In this document: in pieces, positions 46,645-54,709 of the stretch | Position numbering within the stretch: position 1 is the first letter of the stretch | How the letters are laid out: each line of letters starts with the position of its first letter | Source: Leptolyngbyaceae cyanobacterium | Lineage (GTDB): Bacteria; Cyanobacteriota; Cyanobacteriia; Cyanobacteriales; Aerosakkonemataceae | DNA: 64,000 bases | Assembly: GCA_036703985.1 (NCBI GenBank) | Contig: DATNQN010000096.1 | Location: forward strand, 1-64,000 | Direction of reading: 5' to 3' | The notes under the pieces: generated by a model | The model's input: only the letters and a program-made list of their open reading frames with translations | Told to the model about the DNA's origin: nothing | Database searches by the model: none | Translations under genes and position numbers: made by a program

Positions 46645-48102
46645 TTACCCATTGATGAAATGCTCGATCGCATCTGGGTGAGTTGGTAAATCTCTCGTGA
46701 TTACCTCACAACCTGTATCTGTCACTAGCACGTCATCCTCAATGCGAATTCCCCGTACATCAGAGAATTCTGCCAAGCGATCCCAGTTGATGAATTCTTG
46801 ATATTTTTCTCGTTTATCCGGGTAATTCAAAATTGAGGGTATTTGATAGAAACCAGGTTCGATCGATACCAGCATACCCGCTTGCAAAGGTCGATCCAAG
46901 CGCAGGTAATTTAAGCCAAAGCGATCGCTTCTGATCCGCCCCAACTCATACCCGGCTAAATCCCCCAAATCTTCCATATCGTGAACGTCCAAACCGATCG
47001 AATGACCGATCCCGTGGGGGAAAAACGCCGTGTGAACGTCTTCTTCTACCAATTCTTCCGCATCGCCTTTCAGGATGCCCAAATCGATCAGCCCTTGAGT
47101 GAGGGTAGTTGCCCCCACCATATGAATATCTCGATACTCTACACCAGGGCGAATCTGAGCGATACAGGCATCATGGGCTGCTAGTACCGCTTCGTAAATA
47201 CCCCTTTGGGTAGGTGAAAACTTCCCGGAAACAGGCCAAGTGCGCGTCACGTCAGATGCCCATCCCATCCCGGTTTCAGCGCCCACATCCGCCAGCAGCA
47301 AGTCTCCCGGTTGCAGGGAATGGTGATATTCTTGGTTGTGGAGAACTTCCCCGCGAGTGGTCACGATACTGTTATAAGCGCAGGTCATGTTTCGCGCCGT
47401 GATGACGCTTTCCATTGCGGAACGAACTTCTGCTTCCGTTTTGCAATGTTTAGTTGCCGCCATTCCGGATTTATGGGCGTCCACGCTACAAGCTGCGGCT
47501 TTTCGCAGTTCTGCTAAAGCACCTGCATCGTGTTGCAAGCGCAATTTGACGATCGCATAAGCCAAATCCCAATCTATCCAACTTAAAGAACTAGCTGAAT
47601 ACAACCACCGATGAAGTATGCCAGACTGTTGGTGGTTGATCATCACATCCTGAATCGGGATGGTAGCACAACCTTGCGATCGCCACCAAAGTTCTCCCAT
47701 CGGATGAGCCGTGTTAGCCCCGATCAGTTCGGCAATTTCTTCTCGACTGGGCTTTGTACCATGCCAAAGGGCATCTTCCGGACTTGGGTCATCCATGAAC
47801 AGTTCTAACCTGCCTGCTTCCATGCGAATCGCCGCATTTTCCAGGGGTAGTCCCGCAAAATAAAGGAAGTGGCTGCTAGCTCGAAACGGGTATTTATTCG
47901 CCGGATAATTCCGAGAACAAGCGCATCCCGACCAGAGAACAACGGGAAAATCAATTAGCTCGAAAAGTCGCCTCCGCCGCTTACGAAGTATGTCTGCCAA
48001 GTTTTTGGCTTCACCAAGCGTGTCGGAATGAGAATTTCTTAGCGACGCGGTTAGCGAAGCTATGTCCAGGGCAATAGGCATCTCGGTCGTGACTTGCATC
48101 AT
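46645..48102 (-). CDS. M24B aminopeptidase P family protein
   Basis: From the ATG at 48102 this is a 485-residue Xaa-Pro aminopeptidase-like enzyme. After an N-terminal AMP_N domain (FPVVLWSGCACSRNYPANKYPFRASSHFLYFAGLP) comes the pita-bread fold with metal ligands in LLADVGAETGMGWASDVTRTWP (two Asp), HGIGHSIGLDVHDMED (His), SIEPGFY (Glu) and IRIEDDVLV (Glu). All five are present, so it should be active with Mn2+ or similar. A second ATG follows at 48099. It diverges from the DUF4332 gene with a 69-bp gap. Confidence 0.92.
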   Translation of the reverse strand: MMQVTTEMPIALDIASLTASLRNSHSDTLGEAKNLADILRKRRRRLFELIDFPVVLWSGCACSRNYPANKYPFRASSHFLYFAGLPLENAAIRMEAGRLELFMDDPSPEDALWHGTKPSREEIAELIGANTAHPMGELWWRSQGCATIPIQDVMINHQQSGILHRWLYSASSLSWIDWDLAYAIVKLRLQHDAGALAELRKAAACSVDAHKSGMAATKHCKTEAEVRSAMESVITARNMTCAYNSIVTTRGEVLHNQEYHHSLQPGDLLLADVGAETGMGWASDVTRTWPVSGKFSPTQRGIYEAVLAAHDACIAQIRPGVEYRDIHMVGATTLTQGLIDLGILKGDAEELVEEDVHTAFFPHGIGHSIGLDVHDMEDLGDLAGYELGRIRSDRFGLNYLRLDRPLQAGMLVSIEPGFYQIPSILNYPDKREKYQEFINWDRLAEFSDVRGIRIEDDVLVTDTGCEVITRDLPTHPDAIEHFING

Positions 48103-48171
48103 AGAAACGTACAATCCGGGAGCATTTCACTCTTGCCAGAATACCAAAAAGTTAAAAATCGCGTAAAAAAT

Positions 48172-48654
48172 ATGTCTTTTAAACGAAACAATTATCGGGT
48201 TATACAACCATGTGATTGGCCAATTGCACAACTGCCGGGATTGAGCCATCAGGATGTATCCCAATTACAAGAGTGTGGCATTACCTCTACTAAAGCGCTG
48301 ATTGAAAAAGCCAAAACACCTGCTGCTAGGCTGGCGCTGGCTAATCAATTACAAATCCACGTTCAGCACGTCAATAAATGGCTTGCTTTAGCGGATCTGG
48401 CTCGCATCCCCAGTGTTGGTTGCCAATATTGCGGACTATTATTACACGCGGGAGTCGGTTCTGTAACCCAACTGGTAAATATTCCCGTCCATAGATTGCA
48501 TCAACAAATACTTAAGTTACAGGTAGCAACTATGCAGCGGCGCGACCTCTGCCCTTCGGTAGACCAAGTATCTCAGTGGATTCAACAAGCGCGATCGATT
48601 TTAGACGCAAGCATTCGGAATTCAGAATTCAGGAGTCAGAATGGAAAGAATTAG
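48172..48654 (+). CDS. DUF4332 family protein
   Basis: From the ATG at 48172 this is a 160-residue protein; the frame is open upstream, but that part overlaps the divergent peptidase start. It has two helix-hairpin-helix-like units: LPGLSHQDVSQLQECGITSTKALIEKA and LARIPSVGCQYCGLLLHAGVGSVTQLVNI. These are typical of DUF4332, which may bind nucleic acid; the function is not established. The last 12 residues (NSEFRSQNG) are encoded by a dispersed repeat that has run into the gene. Confidence 0.8.
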   Translation: MSFKRNNYRVIQPCDWPIAQLPGLSHQDVSQLQECGITSTKALIEKAKTPAARLALANQLQIHVQHVNKWLALADLARIPSVGCQYCGLLLHAGVGSVTQLVNIPVHRLHQQILKLQVATMQRRDLCPSVDQVSQWIQQARSILDASIRNSEFRSQNGKN

Positions 48655-48684
48655 TGTTATCTCACCAGTGCATCCGCTCTTTTC

Positions 48685-49299
48685 CTAACCTTTCGCCAAC
48701 ACGCCATTAAGGAAAATATCCGCGATTCCTTCGGCCATTTCCTTGATTGCTTGGGGTGAAGCTTGTGGCTCCATAATGGTATCGTGGCTGAAACCCGCGA
48801 TCGCAAACATTCCCACAAATACTCGCGCCACCACCTTGGGATTCATCCGGCGATAAATACCTTTCTCCATCGCCGTCTCAAAAAAAGCTTCCGCCACGTT
48901 GGTCATTTTTTCGATTACTTCCGATTGCACTCGCTCTCGTAAATCTGGATGAAACTGTGCTTCCATAAAGCAAACCCGCATCATATCGGCATTTTTCGGT
49001 AAATTCAGCATCCGCCGCCGCATTACCTGAGCAACCGCTTCATAGCTACCCATTTCGCTCAATTCCGTCAGCAAGTCCGTCAGGATTTCTACCCATCCTT
49101 CGGTAGCTACTTCGATTAAAATCGCTTTTTTATTGGCAAAATGTCTGAACAAAGTTCCTTCTGCCACTCCCGCCGCCATCGCCAAATCCTTAGTCGTCGT
49201 GCCATCATAACCTTGGCGAGCAAACAACCGTTGAGCGGCTTTAATAATGCGAGTGCGAGTCGCGTCCTCTGACTGAACAGTTCGGTGTAAAAATCCCAT
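48685..49299 (-). CDS. TetR family transcriptional regulator
   Basis: A 204-residue regulator with an N-terminal TetR helix-turn-helix (RTRIIKAAQRLFARQGYDGTTTKDLAMAAGVAEGTLFRHFANK). The C-terminal ligand-binding domain is helical (about 60-200). Such repressors usually control an adjacent gene, but both neighbours are far or convergent; the 550-bp upstream region lacks an obvious palindrome. Target and ligand are unknown. Confidence 0.9.
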   Translation of the reverse strand: MGFLHRTVQSEDATRTRIIKAAQRLFARQGYDGTTTKDLAMAAGVAEGTLFRHFANKKAILIEVATEGWVEILTDLLTELSEMGSYEAVAQVMRRRMLNLPKNADMMRVCFMEAQFHPDLRERVQSEVIEKMTNVAEAFFETAMEKGIYRRMNPKVVARVFVGMFAIAGFSHDTIMEPQASPQAIKEMAEGIADIFLNGVLAKG

Positions 49300-49504
49300 A
49301 TAAGTAATATTTCCCTAGAAACCAAAGCTTAGTTAATCGTCTAATTCCTGCTTTAAAAAACTTTTCTCGTTGTTTTTGCCACGCCGCAATAAATAGTATA
49401 GAATTCCCTCATAGTAGCCTTTCCTGAGATTTTATGCCTGCATTTCAATAAATTATGTTGCTTAAATTTACCAAGCAGAATAGCTATCTAACTATTTCTA
49501 CAAT

Positions 49505-49705
49505 ATGGTAGTTTATCATTATATTTACAACAATCACTATAAAATAATTATTAACGAAAAGCTGAAAAACCCGCACAAAACTTTACTTGATTGGTTTACT
49601 ATTTTTTACATTCCGGCCATTGTATTTTGGTATTCTTTGTCTTTTTTGGCAACCGTAAAAAACTTTCGATTGGCGAAAATTCTCAAAAAAATAATTTTTC
49701 GTTAG
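49505..49705 (+). CDS. Possible small membrane protein
   Basis: A 66-codon frame with one or two hydrophobic segments (LLDWFTIFYIPAIVFWYSLSFLATV) and a basic tail. The DNA is very A/T-rich, no Shine-Dalgarno is seen, and composition (Tyr, Lys, Ile, Asn) could be chance. It is the only frame of note in the 49300-49870 gap, which otherwise holds nothing recognisable. Confidence 0.25.
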   Translation: MVVYHYIYNNHYKIIINEKLKNPHKTLLDWFTIFYIPAIVFWYSLSFLATVKNFRLAKILKKIIFR

Positions 49706-49870
49706 TAAAATTAATATCTAAATATGTTTAGATGAAGCTAAAATAACTGCTCGCTGACCGCTACCTAATTGAGAAATATTTTCTCTTTCCCCAAAGCAAA
49801 GCAAAATTATTTATGATAAAAAAGCAATGATTGGATCTAATAAAACTTGAGGAAACACATCACTTTACCT

Positions 49871-51454
49871 ATGAACTTGCTTGTTAGTTGGCTTCAGTTG
49901 GCACTACAAAAGAAAAATTTTTTGTGGCGACAAATAATTATAACCTTTTTGTGTACTCTAATGCTTTGGTACGGATTAACCCCAGAAATAGCATTAGCTG
50001 CTACTCAAAACTCTGCCAGTTCATCAATTCAGCCTTATCTCGATCGGGTGATCCAGCGCATCAGCGAGTTTCGCCTGGATAATGGGATGAAATTCATCGT
50101 GCTGGAACGACACCAAGCACCCGTAGTTTCTTTTATCACCTATGCTGATGTGGGGGGTGCTGATGAACCGGATGGAAAAACAGGCGTGGCGCACTTTCTA
50201 GAACATTTAGCTTTTAAAGGTACTAAACGCATCGGTACTACTAATTACCAAGCAGAACAGCCACTTTTAGAGCGGTTAGATGTTTTATCAGCACAAATTC
50301 AAGCAGCGAAAGCGACTGGGAAAGAAGCAGAAGTTGCTCAATTACAAGCTGAATTTAAAGAAGTGGAAGCACGAGCAGCCGATTTAGTCAAGCAAAACGA
50401 ATACGGTCAAATTGTCGAACAAGCGGGAGGAGTTGGGTTAAATGCAACTACCTCAACCGATGCTACCCGTTATTTTTACAGTTTCCCTTCTAATAAGTTA
50501 GAACTGTGGATGTCCTTGGAGTCGGAACGGTTTTTAGAGCCGGTGTTTCGCGAATTTTATAAAGAACAAGATGTCATTTTAGAAGAACGACGGTTACGAG
50601 TTGATAACTCTCCCATCGGTCAAATGCTAGAAGCGTTTATCGACGCTGCTTATCAAGTGCATCCTTATCGCCGTCCGGTAATTGGATACGATCGCGATTT
50701 GCGAACTTTAACCCGAGATGACGTGCAGAAATTTTTCGATACCCACTACGTTCCCAGTAAGTTAACGATGGCTGTAGTGGGAGATGTGAAGACACAAGAA
50801 GTAAAACGATTAGCTCAAACCTATTTCGGTCGATATCAAGCTAAACCCGCCGCACCGGTTAATTTACCAGCCGAACCAAAACAAACTCAAGCACGAGAAG
50901 TCACCTTACAACTACCTTCTCAACCTTGGTATTTAGAAGGATATCACCGACCGGCGATGAATCATCCCGATAACGTGATTTACGAGCTAATCAGTAGTAT
51001 TCTCAGCGATGGACGCACTTCTCGGTTGTATAAATCTTTGGTAGAAAAGCAGCAAATTGCCCTTACCGCTCAAGGGTTTAACGGTTTCCCAGGCGATAAA
51101 CATCCTTCCATGATCTTGTTTTATGCTTTAACCGCACCCGGTCATACTGTAGATGAAGTGGCGAAGGCGTTAAACGCGGAAATCGAGCAACTGAAAACCC
51201 AAGCAGTTTCCGCCCAAGAATTGGATCGGGTAAAAACTCAATCGCGGGCTGGTTTATTACGATCGCTTGACTCTAATGATGGCATGGCATCCTTGTTAGT
51301 GGAGTACGAAGTAAAAACTGGTAGCTGGAGAAATGTGTTTAAAGAATTGCAAGCCCTAGAAGCCGTCACTGCTGCCGATATTCAACGAGTAGCTAAAAAT
51401 ACTTTCGTGCCAGAAAATCGTACAATTGGGCGCATTCTGCCCAAAGAAGGCTAG
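49871..51454 (+). CDS. M16 family zinc peptidase (active subunit)
   Basis: From the ATG at 49871 this is a 527-residue exported peptidase with an N-terminal hydrophobic signal (about 18-40, ending near EIALAAT). The inverted zinc motif HFLEH is at 108-112, with the third-ligand region in EERRLRVDN. Residues 140-180 form an unusually long charged insertion. The second half has the M16_C-type domain (YLEGYHRPAMNHPDNVIYELISS). It pairs with the inactive-type M16 gene downstream, the usual two-chain arrangement. The frame opens at TTG 49847, but the ATG leads directly into the signal. Confidence 0.92.
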   Translation: MNLLVSWLQLALQKKNFLWRQIIITFLCTLMLWYGLTPEIALAATQNSASSSIQPYLDRVIQRISEFRLDNGMKFIVLERHQAPVVSFITYADVGGADEPDGKTGVAHFLEHLAFKGTKRIGTTNYQAEQPLLERLDVLSAQIQAAKATGKEAEVAQLQAEFKEVEARAADLVKQNEYGQIVEQAGGVGLNATTSTDATRYFYSFPSNKLELWMSLESERFLEPVFREFYKEQDVILEERRLRVDNSPIGQMLEAFIDAAYQVHPYRRPVIGYDRDLRTLTRDDVQKFFDTHYVPSKLTMAVVGDVKTQEVKRLAQTYFGRYQAKPAAPVNLPAEPKQTQAREVTLQLPSQPWYLEGYHRPAMNHPDNVIYELISSILSDGRTSRLYKSLVEKQQIALTAQGFNGFPGDKHPSMILFYALTAPGHTVDEVAKALNAEIEQLKTQAVSAQELDRVKTQSRAGLLRSLDSNDGMASLLVEYEVKTGSWRNVFKELQALEAVTAADIQRVAKNTFVPENRTIGRILPKEG

Positions 51455-51535
51455 AGATCGAGGAATGGGGTACGCTCCTGACGTAAGTAAAATGAGCGGG
51501 TAAGGGACTGAGTGGGAGAAAAAATAAGTAAAATT

Positions 51536-51591
51536 TCATCCTTCAGCCTTCAGACTCGATCCTTTAAACTTTATCCTTCAGACTTCATCCA
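51536..51591 (+). repeat. TCATCCTTCAGCCTTCAGA-type repeat
   Basis: A tandem array of related 7-mer-like words (CATCCTTCAG, CCTTCAGACT, TTATCC) between the two M16 genes. The same family, reverse-complemented, lies inside rnpB and just upstream of it (29208-29258). Confidence 0.65.
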
Positions 51592-51689
51592 ATTAATCCT
51601 TAAATCGTGAAAATCCCGATCGGAAAGAGGGGTCACAAGTGTTTTGCCAGCGAAAATTTAAAGTTCAAAATCGTAAACTAAAAAGTGGA

Positions 51690-53171
51690 ATGAATCAAGG
51701 ACGTAGAATAGTAAAAACCCTTGGCCTAATAGTAATGACCATGCTGTTGACGATGGTATTGCGCCTACCAGCAGCAGCAGAAGGGGCAAAGCATTATACG
51801 GAATTGACTTTTCCACCCCTACCAGAAATTCAAGTTCCTGCTTATACTCGCTATCAAATGGATAACGGGATCGTTATTTATTTAATGGAAGACCACGAAC
51901 TTCCTTTAGTTAGCGGTTCGGCATTATTTCGCACCGGAGAACGGTGGGAACCAGGGGACAAAGTTGGTTTGGCTAGTATAGTAGGGGAAGTCATGCGGAC
52001 TGGCGGCACCAAAAAGCATTCCGCCGATGAATTAAACCAACTACTAGAACAAAGGGCAGCCTCAGTAGAAACTAGCGTGGGAGTAACTTCTGGCGGTGCT
52101 AGTTTTAATACTCTGGCAGAAGATTTAGATGAAGTGTTCGGGCTATTTGCCGAGGTAATTCGAGAGCCAGTTTTTGCCCAAGATAAACTGGATTTAGCGA
52201 AAACTCAAGGAAAAGGAGAAATTGCTCGTCGCAATGACAACCCGAATGGGATTACCAACCGAGAATTCCAAAAATTAATTTATGGCAACGAAAGCCCTTA
52301 TGCCAGAACGGTAGAATATGCCACTCTGGAAAATATTTCTCGCGATGATTTGGTGAATTTCTATCAAAAATATTTCTATCCCAACAATATGATGTTGGGT
52401 ATTGTGGGAGATTTTGATAGTCAGAAAATGCGAGATTTGATCGAGCAAAAGTTTGGTGATTGGAAACCTAATCAGCAATTACAATTGCCACCTTTACCTT
52501 CAGTTTCTCAGGCGAAAGAAGGAGGTATATTTTTTGTCAATCAACCGCAGTTAACCCAAAGTTACGTGCAGATGGGACATTTGGGCGGCGTGTTCAATAG
52601 TCCCGATTATGCGGCGCTGGATGTTTTGAATGGGGTGATGAATGGTTTTGGGGGACGGTTGTTTAACCAAGTGCGATCGCGTCTCGGACTCGCCTATAGT
52701 GTATTTGGTGCTTGGAGTCCTCGCTTCGATTACCCGGGTATCTTCGTTGCTGGCGGACAAACTCGTTCTGATGCCACAGTACCGTTTATTCAAGCTATCC
52801 TCGCAGAAATTAAGCGCGTTCAAAATGAACCTGTCAGTCAAGCGGAATTAGCTTTTGCTAAAGATTCCGTATTGAATTCATTCGTGTTTAATTTCCAAGA
52901 CCCCAGCCAAACATTATCTCGCTTGATGCGGTATGAATATTATGGCTATCCACCCGACTTTTTATTCCGCTATCGACGACAAGTAGAAGCAACTACTCCA
53001 GCAGACGTTCAACGGGTGGCGCGAACTTATTTACAACCGGACAAAATTACTACTTTAGTAGTGGGAAATTCGGCGGCGATTCAGCCTCCTTTAAATTCTT
53101 TGCGAGTAGAAGTTACTCCTGTAGATATTACTATTCCCGGTTCTAAACCCGTGGCTTCTCAAGGTAATTAA
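51690..53171 (+). CDS. M16 family peptidase-like protein (inactive subunit)
   Basis: From the ATG at 51690 this is a 493-residue exported protein with a signal peptide (LGLIVMTMLLTMVLRLPAAAEG). The M16 fold is clear (YTRYQMDNGIVIYLMEDHELPLVSG, GGRLFNQVRSRLGLAYSVFGAWS), but the HxxEH position reads GLASIVGEVMRTGG, so no zinc site is expected. The RLGLAYSV block, which binds substrate in the M16 partner subunit, is intact. It probably forms a heterodimer with the active M16 encoded upstream. A terminator follows. Confidence 0.92.
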   Translation: MNQGRRIVKTLGLIVMTMLLTMVLRLPAAAEGAKHYTELTFPPLPEIQVPAYTRYQMDNGIVIYLMEDHELPLVSGSALFRTGERWEPGDKVGLASIVGEVMRTGGTKKHSADELNQLLEQRAASVETSVGVTSGGASFNTLAEDLDEVFGLFAEVIREPVFAQDKLDLAKTQGKGEIARRNDNPNGITNREFQKLIYGNESPYARTVEYATLENISRDDLVNFYQKYFYPNNMMLGIVGDFDSQKMRDLIEQKFGDWKPNQQLQLPPLPSVSQAKEGGIFFVNQPQLTQSYVQMGHLGGVFNSPDYAALDVLNGVMNGFGGRLFNQVRSRLGLAYSVFGAWSPRFDYPGIFVAGGQTRSDATVPFIQAILAEIKRVQNEPVSQAELAFAKDSVLNSFVFNFQDPSQTLSRLMRYEYYGYPPDFLFRYRRQVEATTPADVQRVARTYLQPDKITTLVVGNSAAIQPPLNSLRVEVTPVDITIPGSKPVASQGN

Positions 53172-53192
53172 ACGAGGATTTTACTTTTGGAT

Positions 53193-53230
53193 AGAAACCC
53201 GGTTTCTTTAAGAGACCGGGTTTCTTTTAT
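53193..53230 (+). terminator. AGAAACCCGGT hairpin terminator
   Basis: AGAAACCCGGT (53193 on) pairs with ACCGGGTTTCT followed by TTTT, 22 nt after the M16 stop codon. It belongs to the same repeat family as 9007-9040. Confidence 0.75.
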
Positions 53231-53392
53231 CTAGATCTGGATTTAAGGATAAGCAGGATTATGTTAACTGCTTTTATTAAGTTCGGTTTGTTTGTTAGTG
53301 TAAAAGTAATGGGCTGGAATAAAGAATTAAATTTTACCGCAGATGAAGATGGATGAACGCAGATAATAAATTGATTGACTTTTGAAGAAAAA

Positions 53393-54373
53393 GTTTCAAT
53401 CCCTAATAGGGATTATTGTTAGTTGCAATGGGCGCGAAATAGTTGCGAAAGCTTACACTTACGTTTCAATCCCTAATAGGGATTATTGTTAGTTGCAACA
53501 TACCAAAATAAAGAACTCCAACGCGCTTACGAAAGTTTCAATCCCTAATAGGGATTATTGTTAGTTGCAACGCAATGAGGTGATTGAGGCTTTAGGAATT
53601 TCGGTTTCAATCCCTAATAGGGATTATTGTTAGTTGCAACAATCTAGCACCACAAGCATTAGCAGTAATGCGTCGGTTTCAATCCCTAATAGGGATTATT
53701 GTTAGTTGCAACATCGCGTGAATTAAAGCGGAAGAACTTTTACCAGGTTTCAATCCCTAATAGGGATTATTGTTAGTTGCAACAAAAAGCGAAAGATTAC
53801 CCAAAATCAAAAGCAAATGTTTCAATCCCTAATAGGGATTATTGTTAGTTGCAACCAACCAGCCGGAGTAAGCCGACTCGACAAACCGAAAAAGGCTGGA
53901 GAAGTTTCAATCCCTAATAGGGATTATTGTTAGTTGCAACAAAGGTTGATTTCAACGATTTAAGTTTTGAATATTAGTTTCAATCCCTAATAGGGATTAT
54001 TGTTAGTTGCAACTAAAGTTAGTCTGGAAATAGTTTTTTTATACTTTCCGTTTCAATCCCTAATAGGGATTATTGTTAGTTGCAACGAAACGATGCCAGT
54101 GATACTCCAGAAAAGATAATGGTTTCAATCCCTAATAGGGATTATTGTTAGTTGCAACTGAATGCCAATCTGATGACCAGGTTGCAACTGTTTCAATCCC
54201 TAATAGGGATTATTGTTAGTTGCAACCTCACCAAAAGCTGAGTATTATCTTCACGCTATTTTCGGTTTCAATCCCTAATAGGGATTATTGTTAGTTGCAA
54301 CTCGTTCCCCTGCTAGCGAAAAAGCTTGGCAAGGAGGTTTCAATCCCTAATAGGGATTATTGTTAGTTGCAAC
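53393..54373 (-). CRISPR. CRISPR array, 14 repeats of 37 nt, 13 spacers
   Basis: Repeats start at 53393, 53463, 53535, 53604, 53676, 53747, 53819, 53904, 53977, 54050, 54122, 54190, 54265 and 54337. On the plus strand each begins GTTTCAATCCCTAATAGGG and ends TTAGTTGCAAC, with an internal palindrome AATCCCTA/TAGGGATT. All are identical except the leftmost, whose last base is T. Spacers are 31-38 nt, apart from one of 48 nt (53856-53903). Read on the minus strand the repeat ends ATTGAAAC, the usual class 1 crRNA handle. With the degenerate repeat at the left, this places the leader on the right. No cas genes are in the window. Confidence 0.97.
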
Positions 54374-54625
54374 TGCCCAACTTTGAAACCCTTACTGTAT
54401 TTAGTTTTCAAGGTTCACTTGCGACTGACTAAGATAAAAGTACCATTTCAGGCTTCAGCCTGTCAAGAACGTGTTTTTACTTTCGGCCTCAAAACCTTAT
54501 CCAGCAGGGGTTTCAGGCGTTGCGACCGCCGTTTTTTAGACCGATGGGCATCAAATCCTTACAGGATAAGGGTTTCAGGCGATAAAATTTGCACCTCTGA
54601 TTTGACACCTACTGGCGGTCGCAAA
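54374..54625 (-). promoter_or_regulatory. CRISPR leader region
   Basis: This gene-free stretch abuts the leader-proximal repeat. It contains an 11-bp inverted repeat TTGCGACCGCC (54520-54530) and GGCGGTCGCAA (54614-54624). Between and before them are two direct-repeat units sharing CCTTA and GGGTTTCAGGCG. Such structure fits a cyanobacterial leader, with the promoter transcribing leftward into the array. The frame from 54326 that crosses it has no protein character. Confidence 0.6.
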
Positions 54626-54636
54626 TAAAAGATTTT

Positions 54637-54665
54637 TGTTGGGTTTCGCTTCCCTCAACCCAACC
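54637..54665 (+). repeat. GTTGGGTT/AACCCAAC hairpin repeat
   Basis: GTTGGGTT (54638-54645) pairs with AACCCAAC (54657-54664). This hairpin is a common dispersed type in cyanobacterial genomes; it lies just beyond the CRISPR leader and downstream of the GH116 gene, where it could end transcription. Confidence 0.5.
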
Positions 54666-54709
54666 TACATTAGACGACCCACTACCCACTACCTACCACC
54701 CACTACCAT

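Noticed and set aside
54326-54628. 100-codon frame at the CRISPR leader
   Set aside because: It begins inside a spacer and repeat and runs through leader inverted repeats; composition is not protein-like.
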